DNA of 64,000 bases, from contig NZ_WKJH01000030.1 of NCBI RefSeq assembly GCF_009674825.1, positions 248,001 through 312,000 of the forward strand. The letters are read 5' to 3'. The notes beneath the pieces are model-generated. The model was not told where the DNA came from and ran no database searches. It saw nothing but the letters and a program-made list of their open reading frames with translations. This DNA is from Maribacter luteus (GTDB taxonomy: Bacteria > Bacteroidota > Bacteroidia > Flavobacteriales > Flavobacteriaceae). This document shows positions 1-9,033 of this stretch, one piece after another. How positions within the stretch are numbered: the first letter of the stretch is position 1; each line of letters starts with the position of its first letter. The translations under genes and the position numbers were made by a program.

Positions 1-1
1 G

Positions 2-364
2 GCCATATTCTTAGGGATATTACAATTTAAAAAGGCCAACGAGGGTTATTTGACCATCTCACAAGCATTAAAAATAGGTACCGGAATCGCATTGATAGCA
101 GGAATCATCGGTTTGATTTATTTCTTCTTACTATCCAACGTCATAGAACCAGACTACATGGATAAAATGTATGAAATTGGAAAGGTTAAAGCCATGGCAG
201 ATAATCCAAATTTAACCGAAGAACAAATTGACCAAGGGATTGAAATGCAAAAAGGTTTTGCTTGGCTTACTTATCCTTTCATACTTATAATGAACATAAT
301 CATAGGTTTGATTCTTGGCCTCATAAGTGGATTGATCTTGAAAAAACAAAAACCTGCATATTAA
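2..364 (+). CDS. DUF4199-family membrane protein, 3' part only
   Basis: The reading frame is open to the left edge of the window, so only the C-terminal 120 codons are present and the true start lies outside. Two hydrophobic segments are visible, one around TGIALIAGIIGLIYFFLL and one near the C-terminus (ILIMNIIIGLILGLISGLIL), separated by a polar acidic loop; the protein ends in a basic KKQK tail. This pattern matches the DUF4199 family of small Bacteroidota inner-membrane proteins, whose function is unknown. It precedes a GtrB-like glycosyltransferase on the same strand, but a separate promoter seems to lie between them. Family assignment is by recognition of the overall pattern; the partial length limits certainty. 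Confidence 0.7.
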   Translation, partial: AIFLGILQFKKANEGYLTISQALKIGTGIALIAGIIGLIYFFLLSNVIEPDYMDKMYEIGKVKAMADNPNLTEEQIDQGIEMQKGFAWLTYPFILIMNIIIGLILGLISGLILKKQKPAY

Positions 365-430
365 AGAACACTTCTTAATGCACTAGAAATGAATCAGAAA
401 TATGCTCTTTTATGGGTTCAAATAAAAAAG

Positions 431-464
431 TTGCGACAAGTTCTAAGCCAAAATTGTACTTTTG
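431..464 (+). promoter_or_regulatory. Bacteroidota-type promoter for the glycosyltransferase
   Basis: TTG at 431-433 and TACTTTTG at 457-464 fit the flavobacterial consensus TTG, 17-23 bases, TAnnTTTG, with a spacer of 23 bases. It lies 22 bases before the ATG at 487. Confidence 0.5.
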
Positions 465-486
465 AAAAGAATTTCAGAAGTTTTAA

Positions 487-1461
487 ATGAACCTATCCGT
501 AGTTATACCACTACTTAACGAAGAAGAATCTTTAAAAGAACTACACGATTGGATTGTAGCAGTTATGCAATCCAATCGTTTTTTATATGAAATCCTTTTC
601 ATTGATGACGGTAGCACTGATGCTTCCTGGGCCATTATTTCTGAACTTTCCGCAAACAACCCAAATGTAAAAGGCATACGGTTCGCAAAGAATTTCGGGA
701 AATCACAGGCTTTACATGCCGGTTTTAAAGCCGCACAAGGTGATGTGGTCATTACCATGGATGCCGACCTACAGGATAACCCTGAGGAAATTCCAGAATT
801 ATACGACCTGATCCAAAATCAAGGGTACGACCTCGTATCCGGTTGGAAGAAGAAAAGATACGATTCCGTCATCACCAAGAACATTCCATCAAAATTGTTC
901 AACTGGGCTGCCCGTAGAACGTCGGGAGTTAAGCTTAACGATTTTAACTGCGGTCTAAAGGCCTATAAAAAAACCGTAATAAAAAATATTGAAGTACGGG
1001 GTGAAATGCACCGCTATATACCGGTTTTGGCAAAAAGTGCGGGTTTCGGGAATATCGGTGAGAAGATAGTACAGCACCAAGCTCGGAAATATGGTAAAAC
1101 AAAATTCGGAATGGAACGTTTTATAAACGGATTTTTGGATTTGATCACGATCTGGTTCGTTTCCAAATTCGGAAGACGCCCTATGCACCTCTTTGGAGCA
1201 CTCGGCGTGTTGATGTTCATCATTGGCTTCGGATTTGCACTGTATTTAGGTGTGGACAAGCTTTTTATAAATCCCACGGCCCGATTGATTACCGAACGTC
1301 CGGAATTTTTTATATCACTGACTTCCATGATTATAGGAACCCAGCTGTTCCTAGCTGGTTTTCTTGGTGAAATAATGGTGCGATCACGAAAAGATGAAAA
1401 AAGATACAATATATTGGAGGAATTGAATCTTGCCCAAGAGCATGAACAATATTCTTCGTAA
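487..1461 (+). CDS. Glycosyltransferase family 2, DPM1/GtrB-like
   Basis: This is likely a polyprenyl-phosphate glycosyltransferase that moves a sugar from a nucleotide donor to a lipid carrier at the inner membrane. The N-terminal GT-A domain (about residues 1-210) shows the nucleotide-binding DDGS (40-43) and the metal-binding DAD (92-94) within MDADLQDNPEE. Two hydrophobic helices follow, around residues 233-257 and 275-300, as in GtrB and bacterial DPM1 homologues. At 324 residues it has the usual length. The ATG start is preceded by a recognisable promoter. The next gene, a phosphohexomutase, starts 25 bases after the stop, which suggests joint supply of sugar nucleotides and transfer to an envelope glycan or glycolipid. 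The sugar cannot be told from sequence. Confidence 0.88.
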   Translation: MNLSVVIPLLNEEESLKELHDWIVAVMQSNRFLYEILFIDDGSTDASWAIISELSANNPNVKGIRFAKNFGKSQALHAGFKAAQGDVVITMDADLQDNPEEIPELYDLIQNQGYDLVSGWKKKRYDSVITKNIPSKLFNWAARRTSGVKLNDFNCGLKAYKKTVIKNIEVRGEMHRYIPVLAKSAGFGNIGEKIVQHQARKYGKTKFGMERFINGFLDLITIWFVSKFGRRPMHLFGALGVLMFIIGFGFALYLGVDKLFINPTARLITERPEFFISLTSMIIGTQLFLAGFLGEIMVRSRKDEKRYNILEELNLAQEHEQYSS

Positions 1462-1486
1462 ATTAACCTATAAAAATAAAAAGTAA

Positions 1487-3196
1487 ATGGATTCTATTTT
1501 AAACGCTGCCAAGAGCTGGCTTTCAGATTTTTTCGATGCTGATGTCAAAACCGAAATTCAAAACCTAATCGATAACGATCCAGACGGATTAAAAGATAGT
1601 TTTTACAAGAGCATGGAATTCGGTACGGGCGGTATGCGAGGTATTATGGGCGTTGGTACCAATAGGATCAACAAATACACCTTGGGCAAAAGTACCCAAG
1701 GCCTCAGTAATTATCTAAAAAAAGTATATGCTGGCGAAGAAATAAAAGTTGTGATTGCCTATGATTGCCGTCACAATAGTGATACTTTGGCAAAAACCGT
1801 GGCCAATGTACTTTCTGCCAATAGCATTAAAGTCTTTCTTTTTTCCGAATTAAGAACTACCCCTGAATTGTCATTTTCGGTAAGGCACCTTAATTGCCAC
1901 GCAGGTATCGTTTTAACGGCATCACACAACCCACCAGAATATAATGGATATAAGGTATATTGGACCGATGGGGGACAGATCGTACCTCCACAAGATGGTG
2001 AAATCATCGGAGAAATCGACAAATTGGCCTATGAGGATATCAACTTCGAGGCAAATGCAGATTTAATCGAATACATAGATAAGGATGTTGATGAAGCATT
2101 TATGTCGGCTTCAGTTGCCAATGGTAGCTTCAATGCAAAAGGAAAGGATGATTTCAAGATTGTTTTCACATCATTACACGGCACATCGATCACGGCCATT
2201 CCCGAAGTATTGAAAAGGGCAGGCTACAAGAACGTAACGATCATAGAGGAACAGGCAAAACCAGACGGTAACTTCCCAACGGTCAAATCGCCAAACCCTG
2301 AAGAGCCAGAAGCACTTGCCATGGCCATTAAGAAAGCCGAAGAAATTGGTGCCGATATGGTAATAGGCACAGATCCGGATAGTGACCGGTTAGGTATCGC
2401 CGTTAGAAATCTTGAAGGTGAAATGGAATTGCTCAACGGGAACCAGACCATGGTGATGATGACCAAATTCTTATTGCAAAAACGTAAGGAAAAAGGCATG
2501 GAAGGCAATGAGTTCATTGCTTCGACCATTGTTTCGACACCTATGATGAGTCCTTTGGCAAAAGCCTATGGCGTTGACTATAAAATCGTTTTGACCGGCT
2601 TTAAATGGATAGCCAAAATGATCAAGGATTTTCCAGAACAATACTTTGTTGGTGGTGGTGAAGAAAGTTTCGGATTCATGGTCGGTGACTTTGTAAGGGA
2701 TAAAGATGCCGTTACCGCTACCCTATTGGCCTGTGAAATCGCATCGGATGCCAAAGCAAAAGGAAGTTCTTTTTATAAGGAATTGATCCAATGTTATGTT
2801 GATTATGGTTTCTACAAGGAAAAATTGATTTCAATGACAAAAAAGGGAATCAGTGGAGCCGAGGAAATTAAACAAATGATGGTCGATTACAGGGAAAACC
2901 CTATCAAGGAAATCGATGGTTCAAAAATAGAGTGGATCCACGATTACGATAGCTCCGTAGCTAAAAACATGATTACCGGGGAAACGGAAACTATTGACAT
3001 CCCGAAATCGAATGTTTTGATTTATACTACCGAAGATGGCACCCGAATGGCAGCAAGACCTAGTGGAACAGAACCAAAAATCAAATTTTACTTCAGTGTA
3101 AATGCCGAATTGGGGAACGCAGGTGATTTTGAAAAGGTAAGAAAGCAGCTCGATCAAAAAGTTGATCGTATCGTAAGTGAATTGAAACTCGGTTAA
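1487..3196 (+). CDS. Phospho-sugar mutase (phosphoglucomutase/phosphomannomutase)
   Basis: This cytoplasmic enzyme interconverts hexose 1- and 6-phosphates, feeding sugar-nucleotide synthesis. All four hallmarks of the alpha-D-phosphohexomutase superfamily are present in order: the phosphoserine loop TASHNP (serine 146), the metal-binding loop DPDSDR (296-301), the sugar-binding loop GGGEES (389-394) and the phosphate-binding loop RPSGTEP (524-530). The length of 569 residues matches the longer PgcA/phosphopentomutase-type subgroup rather than the roughly 450-residue ManB/GlmM types, so glucose is the most likely substrate, though mannose or pentose phosphates cannot be excluded. It lies between a glycosyltransferase and an ABC exporter; its stop overlaps the ATG of the exporter by one base, so the two are probably translationally coupled. 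Confidence 0.92.
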   Translation: MDSILNAAKSWLSDFFDADVKTEIQNLIDNDPDGLKDSFYKSMEFGTGGMRGIMGVGTNRINKYTLGKSTQGLSNYLKKVYAGEEIKVVIAYDCRHNSDTLAKTVANVLSANSIKVFLFSELRTTPELSFSVRHLNCHAGIVLTASHNPPEYNGYKVYWTDGGQIVPPQDGEIIGEIDKLAYEDINFEANADLIEYIDKDVDEAFMSASVANGSFNAKGKDDFKIVFTSLHGTSITAIPEVLKRAGYKNVTIIEEQAKPDGNFPTVKSPNPEEPEALAMAIKKAEEIGADMVIGTDPDSDRLGIAVRNLEGEMELLNGNQTMVMMTKFLLQKRKEKGMEGNEFIASTIVSTPMMSPLAKAYGVDYKIVLTGFKWIAKMIKDFPEQYFVGGGEESFGFMVGDFVRDKDAVTATLLACEIASDAKAKGSSFYKELIQCYVDYGFYKEKLISMTKKGISGAEEIKQMMVDYRENPIKEIDGSKIEWIHDYDSSVAKNMITGETETIDIPKSNVLIYTTEDGTRMAARPSGTEPKIKFYFSVNAELGNAGDFEKVRKQLDQKVDRIVSELKLG

Positions 3197-5016
3197 TGGA
3201 GTACTTTAAGAAAATCCTTCGCTTTGCGAAGCCTTATAGAAAATATGGTTTTCTCAATATTTTCTTCAATATCCTGTATGCCTTGTTCAGTGCCCTTTCT
3301 TTTGCGGCCTTGATTCCTATGCTCGATGTTCTTTTTAAACCTAAAGCAAAGGTGCTTAAAGAGCCAATATACACTGGCATTAGACATGTGAAGGATTATC
3401 TTCAGGACTATATTAACTACAGGGTCACGGAATATTCCGGGGATGACCCAATGAAAGGCCTTATTCTTGTTATAGGACTGGTACTGGTACTTTTCCTTTT
3501 AAAGAATTTCTTCAACTACGCCGCTATGTATTTTATTACATTCCTGCGTAATGGGGTTTTGAAAGATATTCGCAACCAAATGTACCATAAGATTACGGAA
3601 CTTCCCATTTCCTATTATTCCGAAAAACGAAAAGGGGATGTAATCGCTCGAATTACTTCCGATGTTTTGGAAATTCAACATTCGTTCCTTTCAATTTTGG
3701 AATTGATCGTGCGCGAGCCCCTGACCATTGTGTTTACCATTTTGATCATGTTCAGCTTCAGCGCCAAACTTACCCTTTTTGTGTTCATTTTTATTCCGAT
3801 TGCCGGTGCCATAATTTCGCGAATCGGTAAATCCTTGAAAAAGAAATCAGACCGGGTACAAAAGGAACAAGGGGAATTTTTATCCATCGTGGAAGAAACT
3901 TTGGGCGGACTCCGGGTCATTAAGGCCTTTAATGCCGAATCACGCTTTTACAAAATATTCACTACCTCTACCGAACGATTTTTCAAGTTTTCCAACAAAT
4001 TATTGAACCGTCAGAACTTGGCTTCTCCGACGGGAGAATTTTTAGGGATATTGGTCATAGGTGTATTATTATGGTTTGGTGGCAAAATGGTATTGGTAGA
4101 CAAAACCCTTGACCCCTCTACCTTTATTGCCTATATGGGACTTGCATACAACATCCTAACCCCGGCCAAGGCCATTAGTAAAGCTTCTTTCGGTGTTAAA
4201 AAAGGAAATGCCGCAGCGGAAAGGGTTCTAGAAATCCTTGAAACCGAAAATCCGATTATAGATAAAAAGGATGCCATTGAGAAAAACGTTTTCGAAAATG
4301 CGATCGAACTTCAAAATGTTTCTTTTAAGTATGAAGAAGAATATGTTCTCGAGAATTTCAATCTAAAAGTACCCAAAGGGGATACCGTAGCCCTTGTAGG
4401 GCAATCTGGAAGTGGCAAGAGTACCATTGCCAATTTGGTAACCCGCTTCTATGACGTGAATGAAGGGGCTATAGTTATTGATGGCAAGAACATAAAGGAC
4501 ATTTCAAAAAAATCCCTTAGAAATTTAATGGGATTGGTTACACAAGACTCCATCCTGTTCAACGATACCGTTGGCAATAATATTGGTATGGGCAAGGAAA
4601 ATGCCACTGATGAAGAAATCATCGAAGCGGCAAAAATCGCCAATGCCCATGAATTCATATCCCAACTACCCGATGGTTACAACACCAATATCGGGGACAG
4701 CGGTAATAAACTAAGTGGAGGTCAAAAGCAACGTATTTCCATAGCTAGGGCCGTTCTTAAGAACCCACCAATAATGATCCTCGATGAGGCTACCTCGGCC
4801 TTGGATACCGAAAGTGAGCGCTTGGTACAGGATGCATTGGAAAAAATGATGTTACATAGAACATCTATCGTTATCGCTCACCGTTTATCCACCATTCAGA
4901 AGGCAAGTTCAATTGTTGTACTTCAAAAAGGAAAAATTGTTGAACAAGGGACACATACCGAGCTTTTAGCAAAAAAAGGAGTTTACCGAAAGTTGGTGGA
5001 AATGCAATCATTCTAA
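3196..5016 (+). CDS. ABC exporter, fused permease and ATPase (MsbA-like)
   Basis: This is a half-size type IV ABC exporter that would act as a homodimer in the inner membrane. The transmembrane domain covers about residues 1-320, with hydrophobic segments near 20-45, 88-115, 165-210 and 280-300. The ATPase domain shows Walker A GQSGSGKST (402-410), the signature LSGGQ (506-510), Walker B IMILDE (526-531) and the switch histidine in IAHRLS. At 606 residues the length is normal for MsbA and related lipid or drug exporters. The ATG overlaps the stop of the mutase (TAATG). The neighbouring glycan genes suggest a lipid-linked glycan or lipid A substrate, but this is inference from context; multidrug export is an alternative. 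Confidence 0.9.
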   Translation: MEYFKKILRFAKPYRKYGFLNIFFNILYALFSALSFAALIPMLDVLFKPKAKVLKEPIYTGIRHVKDYLQDYINYRVTEYSGDDPMKGLILVIGLVLVLFLLKNFFNYAAMYFITFLRNGVLKDIRNQMYHKITELPISYYSEKRKGDVIARITSDVLEIQHSFLSILELIVREPLTIVFTILIMFSFSAKLTLFVFIFIPIAGAIISRIGKSLKKKSDRVQKEQGEFLSIVEETLGGLRVIKAFNAESRFYKIFTTSTERFFKFSNKLLNRQNLASPTGEFLGILVIGVLLWFGGKMVLVDKTLDPSTFIAYMGLAYNILTPAKAISKASFGVKKGNAAAERVLEILETENPIIDKKDAIEKNVFENAIELQNVSFKYEEEYVLENFNLKVPKGDTVALVGQSGSGKSTIANLVTRFYDVNEGAIVIDGKNIKDISKKSLRNLMGLVTQDSILFNDTVGNNIGMGKENATDEEIIEAAKIANAHEFISQLPDGYNTNIGDSGNKLSGGQKQRISIARAVLKNPPIMILDEATSALDTESERLVQDALEKMMLHRTSIVIAHRLSTIQKASSIVVLQKGKIVEQGTHTELLAKKGVYRKLVEMQSF

Positions 5017-5088
5017 ACGGTATTTCGATATACAGATTAAACCTTTTGCCTTAACTTTAGTCCAATACCAAAACTTAAGTGTTGTAAT

Positions 5089-5631
5089 TTGATTACCGAA
5101 GAGACTTTAGTCGATGAGTTAAGGCAAGAAAAGACCCAAGCAAAGGCCTTTGAAGTGTTGGTCAACACTTACAAAGAACGCCTCTATTGGCATATTCGGA
5201 GAATCGTGTTGAACCATGACGATACGGATGATGTTTTACAAAATACATTTATAAAGGTCTATAAGAATATCAACGGTTTTAAAGGGGAAAGCCAATTATA
5301 CTCTTGGATGTACCGTATTGCCACCAATGAAGCCCTTTCGTTTTTAAAAAAACAATCAAAGAACCAAGGAATCTCGGATACTGAACTACAAGATAGAATG
5401 GTTGCCAACCTACAGGCCGATGTTTATTTTGACGGGGATGAAATACAGCTCAAACTTCAAAAGGCCATCGCCAGTCTTCCTGAAAAACAGAAGTTGGTAT
5501 TCAATATGAAGTATTACCAAGAAATGAAATATGAAGAAATTTCAGCGGTTTTGCAGACTTCTGTTGGTGCATTAAAGGCTTCCTATCACTTGGCGATTAA
5601 GAAACTTGAGAAATTTCTAAAGGAAGATTAA
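5089..5631 (+). CDS. ECF-type RNA polymerase sigma factor
   Basis: This is an extracytoplasmic-function sigma factor of 180 residues. Region 2 is visible as DDTDDVLQNTFIKVYKNI, followed by YSWMYRIATNEALSFLKK. Region 4 begins near LPEKQKLVFNMKYYQEM and carries the helix-turn-helix YEEISAVLQTSVGALKASYH. The start is TTG at 5089; no ATG exists upstream in frame, and starting at an internal methionine would cut into region 2. The next two genes follow with a gap of 33 bases and then an 8-base overlap. The layout of sigma factor, membrane anti-sigma-like protein and exported protein resembles envelope-stress modules, so the sigma factor is probably held inactive by the next gene product. The signal and target genes are unknown. 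Confidence 0.9.
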   Translation: MITEETLVDELRQEKTQAKAFEVLVNTYKERLYWHIRRIVLNHDDTDDVLQNTFIKVYKNINGFKGESQLYSWMYRIATNEALSFLKKQSKNQGISDTELQDRMVANLQADVYFDGDEIQLKLQKAIASLPEKQKLVFNMKYYQEMKYEEISAVLQTSVGALKASYHLAIKKLEKFLKED

Positions 5632-5664
5632 ACCTTTTAAACAATTGACAGTCAAAGTATAGAA

Positions 5665-6195
5665 ATGAAAAAGGCAAACAATCATAAAGACTTTAAAATC
5701 CCAGAAGGTTACCTCGATGGATTTACCGATAAGCTTATGGAACGTATTTCTACTTCCGAAGGTAATCAGGAGGCCCGGATGTTGCCTAATTCTGACGGAT
5801 TCAAAATACCTGACAATTATTTTGATGGTCTGCACTCAAATATCATAGAAAAACTAGAAGAGGAAGAGAAAAAAGTGATTACACTGAAACCATGGCGCAA
5901 TAACTTATATTATGCCGCTGCATCAGTTGCCGCAGCTATCCTCCTGACGATCGCATTACAATATAACCAATCGTCTGAACCTACTTTTGAAAGTTTGGCC
6001 AAGGCAGATATCGAAGAATATTTTGATCAAACCGATTTTGGGTTTTCCACTTATGAAATAGCAGAAGTGATTCCTGTTGATGACCTTGAAGTTGCCGATA
6101 TCCTAGAGTATCAGTTTAATGAAGAAAACATCATCGATTACCTGGATGATGATATTGATAATATTGAAGAATTAAATTTATTGGATAATGAATAA
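5665..6195 (+). CDS. Putative membrane anti-sigma factor with a duplicated motif
   Basis: No catalytic domain is recognised. The N-terminal, presumably cytoplasmic part holds two copies of one motif: FKIPEGYLDGFTDKLMERI near residues 10-28 and FKIPDNYFDGLHSNIIEKLE near 47-66. One hydrophobic helix follows at about residues 82-100 (YYAAASVAAAILLTIALQY). The remainder is very acidic (EEYFDQTDF, DYLDDDIDNIEEL) and would lie in the periplasm. It follows an ECF sigma factor directly and overlaps the next gene by 8 bases, so an anti-sigma role is the simplest reading, although the classical zinc-binding HxxxCxxC of ZAS anti-sigma factors is absent. The assignment therefore rests on context and topology. 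Confidence 0.6.
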   Translation: MKKANNHKDFKIPEGYLDGFTDKLMERISTSEGNQEARMLPNSDGFKIPDNYFDGLHSNIIEKLEEEEKKVITLKPWRNNLYYAAASVAAAILLTIALQYNQSSEPTFESLAKADIEEYFDQTDFGFSTYEIAEVIPVDDLEVADILEYQFNEENIIDYLDDDIDNIEELNLLDNE

Positions 6196-6643
6196 CTATA
6201 AAAACATAGCTATTGTAATGTTGATGCTATTCACCACGACATTCATTTTTGGGCAACGCAAACCGGATAAGAGCAAAATAAGGACGCTCAAAGTCGCATA
6301 CCTTACCGAACAATTGGAATTCACTCCTACTGAAGCTGAAGCTTTTTGGCCCATTTACAATACCTATCAGGATAAAATGGATGCCTTTAGGAATAAGGAA
6401 CGAAACCTAATCTATGGCAAGACAAACGACATGGAAACCCTTTCGGATCAAGAAGTGAATTCCATGTTGGAAGATTTGATAATCTTGGAAGATGAAAAGA
6501 ACAAGGTGAACAAGCAGTTTTTAAAAGATATACGTAAAGTGATTTCCGCCAAGAAAACCTTCCTGTTATTAAAATCAGAGAACGGGTTTAAGCGACACTT
6601 GTTAAAACAGTACCGACAAAAAAAGGCCAACGGCCAGCGATAG
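6188..6643 (+). CDS. Exported Spy/CpxP-like helical protein of the sigma operon
   Basis: This 151-residue protein starts with a signal peptide (IAIVMLMLFTTTFIFGQ, cleavage probably near residue 22). The mature part is highly charged and almost wholly helical. It contains YLTEQLEFTPTEAEAFWPIY, which resembles the LTxxQ-type segments of Spy and CpxP periplasmic chaperone-sensors, and then EEDLI-type amphipathic helices. It overlaps the putative anti-sigma gene by 8 bases, so the products are probably made together. The likely role is a periplasmic sensor or chaperone acting on the anti-sigma domain, but no experimental family function is recognised. A terminator-like hairpin follows 31 bases after the stop. 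Confidence 0.6.
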   Translation: MNNYKNIAIVMLMLFTTTFIFGQRKPDKSKIRTLKVAYLTEQLEFTPTEAEAFWPIYNTYQDKMDAFRNKERNLIYGKTNDMETLSDQEVNSMLEDLIILEDEKNKVNKQFLKDIRKVISAKKTFLLLKSENGFKRHLLKQYRQKKANGQR

Positions 6644-6673
6644 TATTTTACATATTTTGATTTCGAATTCAAT

Positions 6674-6699
6674 AAATAGGGGCCAATTGGCCTCTATTT
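6674..6699. terminator. Bidirectional terminator hairpin between convergent genes
   Basis: AAATAGGGGCC (6674-6684), loop AATT, GGCCTCTATTT (6689-6699), an 11-bp stem with one G-U pair, T-rich on the right and A-rich on the left. It overlaps the TAG stop of the minus-strand gene at 6694-6696. Confidence 0.7.
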
Positions 6700-7725
6700 T
6701 GTTTTAAAAACCAATTTGGCAATTCTATCTTTACCTGCGGCATAAGCAATGGAATCGTTTAAAAAACGTACCGTGTAAAAAGATTCGTCTGATAATTTTG
6801 ACCAGTTTTCGCCTTGATTGCTACTATATGAAATCCCGGTAAAACCTACCGCAACGATCCCACTACCTCCGGAATTGGGGACAAAACGAACACAACTCCT
6901 GTAATTTGGTTCCTGACCGTCAGCTAGTAATCTCCAGCTTTTACCTCCATCCAAGGTAATGGCCTTATTGGCAAAATTCCCTTCTGGCTTGGTATAATCA
7001 CCACCTATGGCAATCCCTAAGCTTTCGTTATAAAAATCCAAAGAATAAATCCCTTGGGCAACTTCCCTGTTCTGAATAGGAGTTTTAAAAGCCTCCCAGG
7101 TCTTTCCCTTATCCCCTGAAAAATAAATACGGCCACTTGTGGTAGCCACCCATGCTTTCTCTCCAATGGTCTTGATATTGGTATTACTGGCCGCGAATGC
7201 CCCTTCACCATCCACTGCCCCAGGCAACTCTGTACAAGGTATCTTATTCCATGACAGTCCGCCGTCCCTCGTAATAATAATTGACAAACAACCATCTACC
7301 GAATCACCAATGGCAATACCCTCATAATCGTTCCAGAAGGTCATGGCATCATAAAAAACTCCTTCCCCCTCTTCCTTATAAACCAACTCCATTCCATTGT
7401 CACCGGTTTTATATAATAAGGCAGGACTACCTACCGATAGCATAAAAAAATCGGTTGCCGTATGGGCTACAGCCCTAAATTCAGGAAGTATGGAATCTTG
7501 CTTCAACATATTGGTACGAACCTGTTTAGTATTCAAATCTATACTACCGAAAACACCCTTATTCGCACCAAAGGCCAAACTGTTATCCATAAGCTCAATG
7601 GCCCTAATACTCAAAGAGTCTTCATAAAGCGGTTCTACGTGTACGGAAACGAAGGGTTTAGTTTCTTTTTGATCGGCACAGCCAATGATAATTAAGAGAA
7701 GAAGAATAGGTATACAATATCGCAT
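6694..7725 (-). CDS. YCF48/BNR-like beta-propeller lipoprotein
   Basis: This is an exported beta-propeller of 343 residues. The start chosen is the ATG at 7725, which gives MRYCIPILLLLIIIGCADQ, a clean lipoprotein signal with the lipobox IIGC; the longer open frame upstream would bury this signal and cross the promoter. Several BNR/sortilin-type Asp-box repeats are visible: DGGLSWNKI, DKGKTWEAF, DGGKSWRLL and NQGENWSKL. Such proteins are often labelled oxidoreductase or YCF48-like in Bacteroidota databases, but no redox cofactor site is seen and the true role is unknown. It is transcribed alone, divergently from the rRNA methyltransferase, and ends in a shared hairpin. Confidence 0.75.
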   Translation of the reverse strand: MRYCIPILLLLIIIGCADQKETKPFVSVHVEPLYEDSLSIRAIELMDNSLAFGANKGVFGSIDLNTKQVRTNMLKQDSILPEFRAVAHTATDFFMLSVGSPALLYKTGDNGMELVYKEEGEGVFYDAMTFWNDYEGIAIGDSVDGCLSIIITRDGGLSWNKIPCTELPGAVDGEGAFAASNTNIKTIGEKAWVATTSGRIYFSGDKGKTWEAFKTPIQNREVAQGIYSLDFYNESLGIAIGGDYTKPEGNFANKAITLDGGKSWRLLADGQEPNYRSCVRFVPNSGGSGIVAVGFTGISYSSNQGENWSKLSDESFYTVRFLNDSIAYAAGKDRIAKLVFKTK

Positions 7726-7740
7726 AGCAATAATTTTTTT

Positions 7741-7748
7741 CAAAAATA
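7741..7748 (-). promoter_or_regulatory. -7 element for the propeller lipoprotein
   Basis: TATTTTTG on the minus strand matches TAnnTTTG and lies 15 bases before the ATG at 7725. It supports that start over the upstream one. No well-spaced -33 TTG is visible. Confidence 0.45.
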
Positions 7749-7770
7749 GACAGAATAGCAGCCAAAACGA

Positions 7771-7778
7771 TACCTTTG
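7771..7778 (+). promoter_or_regulatory. -7 element for the RsmB-like methyltransferase
   Basis: TACCTTTG matches TAnnTTTG and ends 18 bases before the ATG at 7797. The same octamer precedes the DEAD-box gene at 56124. No -33 TTG is seen at normal spacing. Confidence 0.5.
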
Positions 7779-7796
7779 CTGCCATATTTTTTAATT

Positions 7797-9011
7797 ATGA
7801 AGCTTCATAGGAATTTAGTTTTTGCAGTTGTAGATGCCCTTGGAAATATCTTTAACGATGGTGAATATGCTGATAAGGTTGTAGAAAAAACATTGAAAAG
7901 GGATAAACGTTGGGGTTCTCGGGATAGGGGGTTTATCGCAGAAACAACCTATGATATTGTTCGTTGGAAACGACTGTATGCCGAAATAGCCGAGGTCAAG
8001 GCCCCATATAGCAGGGCGAATCTTTTTAGGATGTTCGCCGTTTGGGCAGTCTTAAAAGGAATAGAACTGCCAGATTGGAAACAATTGGAACCGGTGCCTA
8101 CACGAAGGATCAAAGGCAAATTCGATGAACTTTCCAAAATAAGGAAGTTTAAAGAATCCATTCCCGATTGGTTAGATGAATTGGGAGAAAAAGCCTTAGG
8201 CGATAAGTTATGGTCCAAGGAAATTGCAGCATTAAACCAACAAGCTAGTGTTATCTTAAGGGTGAACACCTTAAAAACCACAAAAGAAAAACTACGAAAG
8301 GCATTACTTGATGATGGTATTGTGGCCGAACCGATAAAAGGATATGCTTCTGCCTTACAACTAATCGAAAGAGCCAATGTTTTTACTACAAAATCCTTTA
8401 AAGATGGGTTCTTTGAGGTTCAGGATGCCTCTTCCCAACTGGTCTCGGAATTTTTGGATGTAAAACCCGGTCAACGGGTAATCGATACTTGCGCAGGTGC
8501 AGGGGGCAAAACCCTACATTTGGCCGCTTTGATGGAAAACAAGGGACAATTGATCGCTTTGGACATTTATGGCAACAAATTAAAAGAATTAAAAAGAAGA
8601 GCCCGTAGAAATGGCGCCCACAATATAGAGCCAAGGACCATCGAGTCTACCAAGGTCATTAAAAAACTGTACAATAGTGCAGACCGTGTTCTTATAGATG
8701 CCCCATGTACCGGACTTGGTGTATTGCGTAGAAATCCTGATGCCAAATGGAAACTACAACCTGATTTTCTAGAAATAATCACTAAAACGCAACAAGAAAT
8801 TCTTAGGAGTTATAGTAAAATGGTAAAACCGGGAGGTAAAATGGTATATGCAACTTGTTCCATACTACCACAAGAAAATTCCGAACAGGTCCTATCTTTC
8901 CTTGCCTCGGAAGAAGGTAAGGAATTCACCTTGGACAAAGAAAACAAGATATATGCTTCGAAGACCGGCTTTGATGGTTTTTACATGGCACTCTTGGAAA
9001 GAAGTAACTAA
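7797..9011 (+). CDS. RsmB-like 16S rRNA m5C methyltransferase (NOL1/NOP2/Sun family)
   Basis: This enzyme probably transfers a methyl group from S-adenosylmethionine to a cytosine in rRNA. The C-terminal Rossmann domain carries the SAM-binding TCAGAGGKTLHLA and the two active-site cysteines of the family: DAPCTG (cysteine 304) and YATCSI (cysteine 354). The N-terminal half resembles the NusB-like and linker region of RsmB. The ATG at 7797 is used because an in-frame TTG 21 bases upstream lies inside the -7 promoter element. At 404 residues it is somewhat shorter than E. coli RsmB (429). The exact target base is inferred from the family only. A strong terminator follows. Confidence 0.85.
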   Translation: MKLHRNLVFAVVDALGNIFNDGEYADKVVEKTLKRDKRWGSRDRGFIAETTYDIVRWKRLYAEIAEVKAPYSRANLFRMFAVWAVLKGIELPDWKQLEPVPTRRIKGKFDELSKIRKFKESIPDWLDELGEKALGDKLWSKEIAALNQQASVILRVNTLKTTKEKLRKALLDDGIVAEPIKGYASALQLIERANVFTTKSFKDGFFEVQDASSQLVSEFLDVKPGQRVIDTCAGAGGKTLHLAALMENKGQLIALDIYGNKLKELKRRARRNGAHNIEPRTIESTKVIKKLYNSADRVLIDAPCTGLGVLRRNPDAKWKLQPDFLEIITKTQQEILRSYSKMVKPGGKMVYATCSILPQENSEQVLSFLASEEGKEFTLDKENKIYASKTGFDGFYMALLERSN

Positions 9012-9033
9012 AAAAACATTAAGAATAAAAACT

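Noticed and set aside
5041-5088. Promoter for the ECF sigma factor
   Set aside because: TAACTTTA is one mismatch from TAnnTTTG and the only nearby TTG is three bases away, so spacing does not fit.
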